Source of the DNA: Cinnamomum chago
Taxonomy: Eukaryota; Streptophyta; Magnoliopsida; Laurales; Lauraceae
Assembly: GCA_038049695.1 (NCBI GenBank)
Contig: CP142452.1
Location: 96,293,501-96,357,500, forward strand
Length of the DNA: 64,000 nucleotides
Reading direction: 5' to 3'
In this document: positions 31,201 through 41,141 of the stretch, piece after piece
Position numbering within the stretch: position 1 is the stretch's first letter
Layout of the letters: each line of letters opens with the position of its first letter
Notes under the pieces: model-generated
Database searches by the model: none
Seen by the model: only the letters and a program-made list of their open reading frames with translations
What the model was told of the DNA's origin: nothing
Position numbers and translations under genes: made by a program

Positions 31201-34200
31201 CTCCTTAATCCAACCTCCCCATTTGACACCAAATCAAATACAACGTAGAAAATAATTCAAAAAATAACCATCTGCATATCAAAAGCTTTTCCAAAATCTA
31301 ATTTGTAAAATGAACTACGCTCCCTCTCCTAGTCAAGATCATATAGCCAATACTCTCATTTGTGATAAGTATCCAAGATTTGTCTCCCATCAAGAGAAGA
31401 TCCTCAGTGGTACTATCAATAAACTCAAGGTGGCAAGCACCTTGGCCAAAGTCAAATAGCAATTTCAAAATACCCATACTCAAGATTTAAACCAATATCT
31501 AAGAAAGGTAACTTCTCACCATTCCAAAAAAAAAAAAAAAAACTGTTAAGTAGCTCTGCGAAAATAACTCTAGAGCATTTTTGTTGCACTTTGAAAATTT
31601 TCTAAAATTTGATTCAATATTTGATGCATGGACTTTCTTATTGTAATAAGCAATCTTATCCCTTTTCTGTAAGATGTTTAAAATTGTTATCAAGATGATT
31701 CTATATTTTCTTCTGATGCAGTCCGCAGTCCATTAATTCACAAAATGGAGGGGGGGGGGGGGGGGGGGGGGGGGGTGGGGGGGGTTTGAAGATGGGTGTC
31801 TTCTTATTTTACAATCACCAACTCATAGACATGATTAAGTGAATTGTTCCATAAATGACAGATTTGCCTACCTGCACTCGGGGATTCTGAAAATCATCCA
31901 TAGCTGAGGCTAATGCAGGAAGAACCAGTTGATGATACTTTACTTGAAGATCAGGTCCCAAATCTGTAGACAACTGCCCAATCGCATTAATGGCAGCCCA
32001 ACGCACACGGGGATGGGGATGTTGGAATGAGTTCAAAACCATCGTTACTACTTGCTCCAGATTTTTTATCATCACCTGCATAAGTAGAACGGAAGGATGT
32101 AAAATGGAAAATCATATGAAAACTCCAAACAAACAAATGGAAAATAAATGAACAGGTGCAACCCATATATATATAATTTAAAGAGGAAGACATGTGTCCA
32201 CTTAAGGGCAAAAACATAATTCTCACATCTTTTGTGGTAAAACTATACGTCTCTCATTATATTATTCTCTTATTTTATGTTAGTAGTTCTTCCCATATGG
32301 GATCCATTCTCTTTTATTAGCCAATACATGATCAGTTTTGGATTCCATTCAGATAAGTCATTGATGCAGCCAGAGGAGTGGACCAAACCCGCAGTAAGGA
32401 TTTGGCCGAATCCATATGGATTCAACAAATCAAGAACTCACGCATAGAATAAACTAAGCAAATCAGAAATCAATGTCAATTCAATAATAAGATGTGTTGA
32501 TCCCTAAAGAGGATTTACATATTTATAGAGAACATCAAAGAACCTTTCCAATCCTATTAAGATTCTATTACTAAACATAGAATTCCAATATTAAAGAAAC
32601 CTACTAATTCTAAAATGCTAAAGCAATTAGAAAACTGCTAAATAAATAACTTCCCACAACAGTTGGCTATTCCCCATTGGATTTGTGGGCTATTCCAATA
32701 GGTTGGATCTTATTGACCCAATAGCTCACGGGCTAAGCCCAGTGGACTTGGGCCTGGCTCGACTTGCACCAGTTCTCCCCACCTTAGAAAAACTCGACGC
32801 CGGTGGCAGTGAGTGTATAGCTCTGATACCAATTGAAGCATCATGGATCCGTCAGCGGTGATGAAACAGGTGTAGACAAACCTGCGATAGAGTTTGACCA
32901 ACTCCGCATATGGGAATTAGCTGAATTCCTCTCGAAACTCAATAACAATCTTCCATTGAAAATAAAGAGAAAACCAAACAAACCAACCAATCTTTATTAT
33001 TGAATAATGATGAACTACTCTCCTAATAGAGGGATTACATATTTATAGAAAGGGCTGGACATCCCCTTTCCTAATAGGACTCTGCTTTCCTAAACAATAA
33101 AGGAAACTAAACTTGGTTACAACCCAAATAAAATAAAACTCCTAATTTTAATGACTTCTAAATAAATAACTCTCTAAATAAGGTTCGGTTTGGCATCTCT
33201 ATTTTCTCTCTCTTATTGTCTAAAAGCTGATTCAATCAAATTTTAGTGTGTTTGTTAGTTACATTTACTGTGTCCTTTTCAAATGAACTTAAGACATGAT
33301 TTGTCTTTTTCAAGAAGTAAGCAAAAGGGGAACAATCCAATCAGACAAAATTGTCTAAAGCGGAAAGACCCTTATATGAACAGTGAAACATGACGTTACT
33401 TTTGGTAGGTCGTGTTTTTCATTTTTTTCTTTAACTTTTGGGCCCCTAAAGCAAGATCCACACCACTTACTAGAATCAGAGGGTAAAAAACGGCCACACA
33501 TCCAAATTGCAATCGTTAGATGATCTTGTACTTTTAGATATTTCTAAAAAAAAAAAAACTCATACCGTCATATCCATGTTTTTTACATTTGTGGGCCCCA
33601 AATGAAAGATCAGAACCGTTAGTCCTCTTTAGATGGATAAACCTGGCTATGTGGTCAATTTCTAGTGCCTAATTCGTTGTAGATTTCGAAAAATCAAAGA
33701 AAAACTCTGGACCGTTGATGCACCCTCCATTACTCGACTGGTTGATCCATGTGTTTCACACAGTCCGTTTTTTCTCATTTTCCCCAATTGTGGGGCCCTA
33801 AACTATCATCTGAACTGTACAAGTTGTTAGAATGGCTAAGAACAGCCGCCATATCAAATATCAACCATTGATCATTCCCCAATCTTGAGATATTTGTAAA
33901 ACAAAATGAACAATTGAAGCTAAATTTTAGACTTTGTGGGCCCCTTTATCAAGATCTAAACCATTGAGCCTCCTAGGAATACTACAAACAGCCATGTGGT
34001 CAAGTATTAACCAAGAACTCACAATGTATATCAATAAATTTATAAAAAAAATACCAGCCATTGAATTAAAAGAATCTTTTTCAATCTATTTTAAAGTGTT
34101 ACCAAACAGCCTACTTCTACACTATCTATTTCAAACAGGGCCATTTAAAATATATATCTATTTTATACAGATCTGTTTCATATAGATAAGAGTCGCCAAA

Positions 34201-35971
34201 CAAGCCCTAAGACTCTTAACTAATTAAAACTCTAACTAAATCAATGACCTATTGGGCTTGTGGACTGGGCCCAATTAGTTGGCAAACCATATCTTCAATA
34301 GAAGATTGCTATTGAGTTCCGAGTGGAATTCAGCTAATTCCCATATGCGGAGTTGGTCCTCACTTGAATTTGTCCAGGATTAAACAAACTCTCTCGCAGG
34401 GCTTGTCTACGCCCATTTCATCACCGTTGATGGATCCAGGCTGCTTCAGTTACGCAACTCTCTAAACACAATAAAAGTTCTATTTCAAATATCTCCTCCC
34501 ACCTAAGATCCACAAATGCCCTCTTTTATCGACGAACATTCATGCTTTTATTAATGATTTTTTTTTTCTGAAATGGCAATACATGTTTTGGATCCCATTT
34601 AAATTAACTGTGCAAGTTTGCCTTGGAGGTTTTATTCAGTGTATCTTGAACATGATGAAACTAATGACGGCATGAATGATTATTTTGAGATAATTATCAT
34701 GTAAGAATTTCTTTTAAATGATATTTACGTAACAATTCTCTTTGTGTCGTCGTCGTCGTCGTCATCAAAGCCTTGTCCCAACAGTGTTAGGGTCGGCCAC
34801 GTGAATTTTGTTTCTCCATTCCGATCTATCCCGAGCCAAATCTTCAAATAAATTGCACTTCTTCAAATCTAGTTATACTACCTCAATCCACGTCCTCTTC
34901 AGCCTACCCCTTCGTGGGCCATCAACTTGTATAGTCAATTTGCATAGTTTCCACTTCAACCATCGCGCTTTTATCATATGTTTGACATCTTCATCAATCT
35001 TCCCATCATTGCTAATTATCGAGCCAAGATAACAGAATGAATCTCTTTGTGCTAACTCTTGAGCTTATTCAATTCTCACAATAGTTTCTGCTCTTTGTAA
35101 ATGCCCACTAAAGTTGCAATCCATATATTTTGCCTTTATACGACTTACTTTAACACCTTTGATTTTAAAGCCTCCCGTAATCTGTCGAGTTTTGCATTCA
35201 CATTATCTCTTGATCCATCCACCAACACTATATCATCTACAAACACACCAAGGTACCTTCTCTTGATTAAGAGCAGTTAACTAATCCATAATCAATGCAA
35301 AGAGATAAGAGCTTAGAGTTGACCCCTGATGCAAACCTATGGTCACTCGGAACTCACATGTATGTCCATAGGTAGTTCTCACACTTTTGTAACGGCAATA
35401 ATTGATACTAATTTTCATGGATACAGATGAAATGTGTTCATGGAGAATGAGAAAGACAGCCCATGAGATGCAAAAGTTGAATTGTTGATGAACCTATGAA
35501 CAATGTTGGTACGATCATAGTGCCAAACAGTGGTGGACCTAAGATTTTTGTTTGGGTGGGGCAAAATTTTTGCTCAACTTTGCTGACTTTTTCACATTAA
35601 AAATACAAAAAAGAAAATGTATTACATTTAAATAGACACAAGATTTTTTTTTCCATGCTCGGAACTCTTGCCTAATTGAAGGGCCCTCCCACTGCCTCTA
35701 CTAAATTCAGGTGATCATCAATTTATCATCATCAAAATAACTAAGATAACATCTCCTTTAATCCTTTAACCCTTAATAAAAAGTTGTCAAAAGAGAAAGG
35801 CACGAATATGATATGGTACTTTCAGTCACTAAGGTTTTATAATATGGGGCGATCACAATGTTTAGACATGGGGCAAGATATACGCGGGACACGTAAGATC
35901 CAGTTAAACTATTGGCAAATTCAAAATCATTCCATAAGTGTAGGTCCGCCACTGGTGCCAAAAAACTTCAA

Positions 35972-36002
<31 letters not shown>

Positions 36003-38843
36003 TATATATATATTTTTTGAAGCTTATCCATTTTATAGTTTATGCTGTGTGCTTGCGCACTAAATTGTAGATGTGGGGCCACATGTTGCTAGTCAAGAAT
36101 ATATGGCAGACTACATCATGAGCCCTACGCCAATTGGGGTGAAATCGGGCTCCCGCTGATACAGGGGACATTATTTTTAGAAAATTGGATTTAAGAAGGT
36201 GACCCCTGCTAAATTAATTGGCTGCCTAGAAATACTTTTAAACAGGCAAAAAAGATTTTGAATTCATTTTCAATTAGGCTTTTCCTTCTTATACTTGCAT
36301 TGCATACATTCCTTATAGTCAAAACCACAAATTGGAATTTTCTATTATTGTTATCTAGTGAATTTGTATATATCAATTTTGGTCCAAGTGAATGTAAAGT
36401 GTTTACTTTATTAACATAAAAGGCTTATACCAGGATGCCTCCCGCTTTTTCATTATTAATAGAGTTGCTTGCTTTTACCCTTAACTTAGTATTTTTCCCT
36501 TTTATATGAAAAATGTATTCATAATTCATTTTTCTTATTAAATTCCCTTTTCCCATTCCTTTTTATTAGCCGGCCCATGCATTTGCACAGGTTTCTGCCA
36601 GTTGAAGATCTAAAAGAACGCACATCATAGGAAAAAGGAACTGCCCAAAAAACGAAAAATCAAATAAAATATTAAATAATAAAAAACACCAGGTCATCAA
36701 AATCAACGAATCAAAATGGAAGAATTTCTCCCCTGGGCCAAAAAGCCTACTCAAAATTTACAAATTGAAAAATGGCTACCTAACAGATGCATTATCATAG
36801 GGCAAAATGGAAGTAACTTTTCATCAATTACAACTGGTACAAGATAGATCCTAAATGATCAAAATCAAACATAGTAATCAAAAAGAGAGGTTTAAACATC
36901 GACTCCCATTATTCTTAAAAATAACTGAACTTTGAAATTGCGAAAGAACCAGATGGAACAACATAGCAAAAAAGGGAATGGATCCAGGCTTGCAAGATTC
37001 TAAGAATTGTGATTCGTTTTTGTAAGCTAAAGTTGGATTACTGTGCAAGAGAGCATCCGTAAAGCCTCTATATCAATTAGAAGACGCGTAGAATTCAATG
37101 CTTAAGAGCCACCTTTGCATGCAGCAACATTACATCTCCCCGACTCCCTCCCAAGAGATGATACTAACTTCACCAACAGCATCATTCATTTCCCATTTTT
37201 GCTTCATGGAATTTTATTCCTATAAGTTCAAAGAAATGTATTTCTACTAAGTGTCTGAAAAAATAAAAGGTGAGTATCCATAAAAGGCTTTCGGATTTAT
37301 CCCCTTTAATGGAAGATGAATTAAGGAGAAATGGAAAATGACTAACCCTTAATTCAATGTCATTTGATGGCCATTTATGGATATTCACCTTTACTTCTTT
37401 AACTTCAGCCACACTTAGAAATATACTGAGAATTCTTGCAAATTCTATTCCATGCAAACAAACATGCCCACGAGAAATTCTTCCCATTCCATCATCTTTA
37501 TTATGGGTCCTTCGCATAATCGCATTCCATTCTTGGTTAATTCAACAATTATATTAGAATGAAGTGCCTAAATGACAGAGCTTTATTTGCAAACCATATG
37601 AATTTAATAACAGGAGCTAATAGATGGATACCTTTGAGCACCCCTCTGCAATCTGTGCAAGTGTAATGAGCGCCGCATGATGCTTCTGCCACTCTGGAGC
37701 AGCAAAATAGGCCGGCAACAGTTCAGACGCAACTGGAACAATAGTATTCCCACCCAATGAAATGGACAGCCTGTCCAAGCACTCCTGCGCAACGCTGTAG
37801 TTGCTACTCTCCCCTGCGTCCTCATCCTCAGAATCCGCAGTATGCCACACGGGATCGTCATCAATGTCCAGCAGCATCTTCATCAGTATCGCAAACAGCC
37901 TCCCTATGAACTGGGGGAGCTTCCGCATCATCCCCGGGGCGCGCTCCCTCGCCTCCGCGAGTGTGATCACGAACTCAATCGCTAGGTGCCGGGTGCCCTC
38001 CTCGAGCCGGTCGGCCTCCGCAATCTGCAGCATTGACCCGACCACATCAACCAGCTGGCGCCTCAGGAACTTGGGCTCGGCTCCGGCGAGCTCGATGAGG
38101 AGCTCAAGCGCCTCCTGAGCGGTTGCCTCCTGCCCGCAGTTGAGAGCCTCGGTAAGGGTCCGCATCATGGCGGGGAGGAGATCCTGAAAGCGGTCTCGGT
38201 CGGAGGGGGATTCGAGGCACTGGATGAAGTTGATGGCGGCGCCGAGGGAGGCGATGCGGACATCAGGGGAGGAGGAGGTGGACAGGCACTGGAGGAAGAC
38301 GGAGTGGAGGGTGGCGAGGTGGGGGATTAGGGTTTCGCCGATATATTGAGATAACTGGGCGAAGATGAGGAGGGATGATTCCTGGAGGCGAGGGCTGTCG
38401 GAGTTGACGGACTGGAACATGAAGGGGAGGAGTTCGGGCCAAGCGCCGTCAGGAAGGATAGAGGCGGCAAGCTCGGAGACGGTATCGCAGAGCTTTTTGG
38501 AGATGGTCTTGGCCTCTTCGCGCTGGACGGAGGAGAGGAGGAGGTTCTTGAGGGCGGATTGGGTGGAGGGGGAGAGGCGGGGCCAGAGGTAGGAGTCGTC
38601 GCGGGTGAGCTGCTTGCGGAGGAGGATGGCGGACATGGCGCGGTGCTCGACCGATTGGGAGGAGTGGAGGAGGTGGGCGAGCTTTAGAGCCAAGGCGTCT
38701 GGATGCGATTGCTTGCAGATGTTGAAGAGTGATTCGGCCTGGGATCGCTGGTCGTTCGCAGAGGACATGAGGTGGGAGACGAGTGTCTCGAACTGGGAAG
38801 GATCAGGGCCGAGGATCGCAGCGATGGCTGATTCAGAATCCAT
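19258..38843 (-). CDS. IMB3: Importin-5 / importin beta-3 (IMB3, KETCH1 type) nuclear import receptor
   Basis: Twenty exons in transcript order: 38843-37632, 32075-31872, 30326-30222, 30131-30066, 29986-29822, 28786-28712, 28573-28419, 27773-27638, 27550-27481, 27382-27255, 27129-27073, 25934-25749, 25589-25497, 23523-23438, 23352-23286, 23189-23123, 23013-22877, 20161-20070, 19932-19866, 19422-19258. They join in frame to 1110 residues, close to Arabidopsis IMB3. Exon 1 encodes 404 residues of HEAT repeats, including the acidic [10 protein letters not shown] loop (about 338-346) typical of importin-5. A second acidic loop ([11 protein letters not shown]) lies near 643-657 and a Glu-rich stretch near 828-853. 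The protein binds cargo in the cytosol and releases it to RanGTP in the nucleus; the Arabidopsis protein imports ribosomal proteins and HYL1. Introns are GT-AG except intron 15, which begins GC. Intron 1 is 5.5 kb and packed with repeats. The gene looks intact. Confidence 0.96.
20162..22876 (-). other. Importin-5 intron 17
   Basis: A 2.7-kb AT-rich intron. It holds an (ATT)n/(TTTA)n microsatellite at about 20826-20871 and no recognisable transposon ends or coding sequence. It is bounded by consensus splice sites. Confidence 0.7.
23829..23876. repeat. (G)18 run followed by (GT)n in importin-5 intron 13
   Basis: An 18-base G run at 23829-23846 is followed, after a TTTGGTTTGGTT stretch, by a GT microsatellite. 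In the importin-5 transcript it reads as poly-C and CA. The repeat is intronic, and its length may be affected by assembly or sequencing slippage. Confidence 0.8.
24401..24577. repeat. Tandem duplication, 90-bp period, in importin-5 intron 13
   Basis: Two adjacent copies begin ATTGAGCACCTTCCAACTGC (24401 and 24491) and end near ATGCACTAAGGTAACA. They differ by a few substitutions and small indels. The repeat is non-coding and intronic. Confidence 0.8.
25683..25708. repeat. (G)26 run near the 5' end of importin-5 intron 12
   Basis: An uninterrupted G run begins about 40 bases into intron 12 as transcribed, where it reads as poly-C. Its exact length should not be trusted from one assembly. Confidence 0.8.
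28968..29589. mobile_element. Harbinger-like miniature element in importin-5 intron 5
   Basis: The left end GGGTCATTTACC and right end AAACGACCCC form short imperfect inverted repeats, flanked by TAA on both sides (28965-28967 and 29590-29592). The interior is AT-rich and non-coding. The terminal match is modest, so the superfamily call rests mainly on the TAA duplication and the G-rich ends. Confidence 0.6.
31750..31784. repeat. (G)26-T-(G)8 run in importin-5 intron 2
   Basis: A long G run with a single T interruption lies about 90 bases inside intron 2 as transcribed, where it reads as poly-C. Exact length is uncertain. Confidence 0.8.
32362..34448 (-). mobile_element. TRIM-like LTR element complex in importin-5 intron 1
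   Basis: Two related AT-rich LTR-like blocks on the minus strand (32362-32661, and from 32834 rightwards) flank an internal part of only about 170 bp. Next to the right block is a primer-binding site complementary to initiator-Met tRNA (TGGTATCAGAGC on the minus strand, 32820-32831). This short two-LTR plan with no coding capacity fits a terminal-repeat retrotransposon in miniature. A further copy of the LTR end lies inverted at about 34211-34448, so the complex is rearranged. The right block is interrupted by a Harbinger-like element. The LTRs are clearly diverged, so the element is old. Family beyond TRIM-like is unknown. Confidence 0.7.
33182..34207. mobile_element. PIF/Harbinger-like element nested in the TRIM-like LTR
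   Basis: The ends GGTTCGGTTTGGC and, inverted, GGGCTTGTTTGGC are flanked by TAA on both sides (33179-33181 and 34208-34210). The interior contains repeated blocks of the type 'GTGGGGCCC...AAGATC...ACCGTT', like the copy downstream of tubulin. No transposase is seen. Because it splits the LTR block, it inserted after the LTR element. Confidence 0.75.
34738..35345 (-). mobile_element. LINE (L1-type) reverse-transcriptase 3' fragment
   Basis: The minus strand reads through segments typical of plant L1 reverse transcriptases. These include a 'G..QGS' block, a '[10 protein letters not shown]' block matching the catalytic [F/Y]xDD motif (here VDD), and 'KLDRL...G.K' further on. It then reaches a GGCCGACCC...TTGGGACAAGGC 3' end and a (GAC)n-like tail at the low-coordinate side. 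Several in-frame stops are present, and the element is 5'-truncated to about 0.6 kb, the usual fate of LINE copies. It lies in importin-5 intron 1 in the same orientation as the gene. Confidence 0.8.
35528..35954. mobile_element. hAT-type miniature element in importin-5 intron 1
   Basis: The terminal repeats CAGTGGTGGACCTA and, inverted, CAGTGGCGGACCTA differ at one base. The perfect 8-bp target duplication GTGCCAAA flanks both ends (35520-35527 and 35955-35962). There is no transposase. The intact duplication and matched ends suggest a comparatively young insertion. Confidence 0.94.
35963..37631 (-). other. Importin-5 intron 1, donor-proximal part
   Basis: It begins (as transcribed) at the donor AAAG|GTATCC next to exon 1. 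A (TA)n microsatellite lies at about 35973-36012. The rest is AT-rich with no recognisable element or gene. Confidence 0.6.
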
Positions 38844-39130
38844 GGTTGGAGATTGGGGATGGAGGCTATGTGTATGATGAAATGCCTCAGAATGGGATCG
38901 AATGCAGATGTCTCCAAGGGAGAAAAAGGCAAAAAAAAAGGAGACAGCGCGAGAGGGAAGAGGGGGGTTTTTTGATATGGGAATGGGATGGGTTTTTCGT
39001 TGGGGAGTTAGGGCTAGGGTTTGTTATTTCGGTGTATGAGAGACATTATTTTTTTCGTGGGATCTTGACCGTTGATTTAAATGGACCGGACGCAGTAGAA
39101 ATTATAGATTGGATTCAGTTTGAACGATGA
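38844..39130 (-). promoter_or_regulatory. Importin-5 5' leader and proximal promoter
   Basis: Just upstream of the start codon (minus strand) the sequence is pyrimidine-rich. A telo-box-like AAACCCTA lies at 39015-39022. This fits a constitutively expressed growth gene. No TATA box is obvious and the transcription start cannot be placed. Confidence 0.5.
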
Positions 39131-40637
39131 CTGAGTGCAAGAAGCAGTGATCGTCGCACTCTTCGAGTTTTTTATCGCTGTTTCGATGACACGGGGAGAT
39201 ATTGATTCCTTCTGTCAATATTTGCCTGTATAATAATTGTAAGCCACCTAGCATTAGATTTTATACAACTAGCACCCCCACTTATTTGATCATGCATTCA
39301 TTTTGTAGATTCTGTTTTGCCTAATCCATAGTCCCCAACTGTATAAAATCAATTTCTTAATATTTTTTTTCATTTCACAAAAAGCAATTGAGGAAGTATA
39401 TTACCTGGTACAATATCTTACACGCTTGGCAATACGAAATAGGATTTAGATATTTGGAAATAGTGTGCATATAAAGTTATTTCAGCACAAATTTTTTGCG
39501 TTAAAATGGGTTTGAAAGTGTTTTACACGGTCACACCCCCTCTTACAAAAAGAAAAAACTGCATACTTTATACACGGTGATTACATTTTTGCTGATCCAT
39601 AAACCACATTCGTTTTTTCAATTGTTGTGCATGCCATTTCCATAATGCAAACATCTCGTTTTATTCATTGAACTAATAAAATACAAGATATTGAAACAAG
39701 TTATCTTAAATTTTCATATATTTTGAGTGATTTGTGAAAAAAATAAGTATCTCGACTTTTAGATCTAATTTCTTTTACTTATATAGGCCCTCATTTTAAG
39801 ATCCAAACTATGCTATATATTGTATTATTGACAAATGTTATGACATTTACTTTCACATCTTAATTCTTTGCACATTATGGAAAGTTTGTAAAAAAAATTA
39901 GAAAATATATATATATATATATATATCTATATATATAACCACTAGATGCACTCATAGCTCATGTAAAGGATATTGATTTTGATAAGCATGGAAATGTGTT
40001 TCACGTGTGTAATATCTGCAATTGGCATTTATGAATTGTACGGCAAACGACTCTGTGATATTGGGATTTTCACATCTAAATAAGCATGGAACCAACTTTC
40101 ATGTCTTCTACTTGCAAAAAGGCATCAATACAATCTTCGCATGGTGATTATATTCGGCCATGCAAATTGCAATGGGATCAAGTCCCATCAATTGCTTTTA
40201 TTTTGTTGTTTATAGGGAGGGGGGTTTATGATACAAATAGTCATATTGTTTATTGAACAAATAATTCTCAAACCCTTTAAATCTATTGCCTTAAAATTTC
40301 ATAGGTTTTGTGAAAAAAGTAAAAAAGAAACCTTTAAATTCACTTTTTTGCAATTTCATTGACTCCCATTTTATGATCCAAATCGTTCGGTATTATCGTA
40401 TTAATGACAATAATCAAAATATTTAATTTCATGTGTTAAATCTTCTTAAGTTTTGATAAATTTGTAAAAAAAAAAAAAAAAGGGAAAAGTTCAAAGGTAC
40501 AAATACATATATGACTGTTGATTGTACTAATTTACTCGTGTAAAAATTATGATTTTGCCAAACTTGGCAGTGTATTTCACATGCGTTACACATGTATAGC
40601 CCGCTTTCTTATCCCGTGCTTAAAAAGGCAAATGACC

Positions 40638-40674
<37 letters not shown>

Positions 40675-41136
40675 GCAATAGGAGTCATGTTGCCACGTAA
40701 GTACGTAAGGAAGCTCTCCTTCCAAAAAAAAATACAAAAGAAAAAAAAAAGCATAAGGCTTTGGCATGGGACCCTCCCCAAAATGCTAAAGTGGAAAGCT
40801 ATCCATTTGATAATTTTGAATCCCTAAGATTCATCTCGCAAACTTATAATATCTCTCTTATATGTAAATTATCTCTTTGAACTCAATTCTTAAATTTTTA
40901 AATCTCTCCTCCTCAATGATAGTAAACATTATCCCCGATGAAGTCATCCCAATTCTCGTCCATTTGTTCAAAATGTTATAATTATTTGATATAGGTGCGG
41001 ACATGAAATCATTGTTGGTGTTCGTGTTACTCATAATTTTCATCATCTGCCCAATCGGATGGTAATAAGGAAATAAAGTTAACATGAGACATAGAGAGAC
41101 TAATTTTCAAAATGGGAGATGTGATACAGGGATATG
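39131..41136. other. AT-rich spacer with degenerate repeats
   Basis: No gene is visible. Blocks near 39780-39900 and 40360-40470 share a pattern ('GGCCC.CATTTTAAGATCCAAA...', then a long A run), so they may be decayed copies of one non-coding repeat. (AT)n runs occur near 39905-39938 and 40636-40670. Confidence 0.4.
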
Positions 41137-41141
41137 CAGAT

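Noticed and set aside
37617-38932. Overlapping frames on both strands over importin-5 exon 1
   Set aside because: They are shadows of the conserved importin coding frame in a GC-richer exon.
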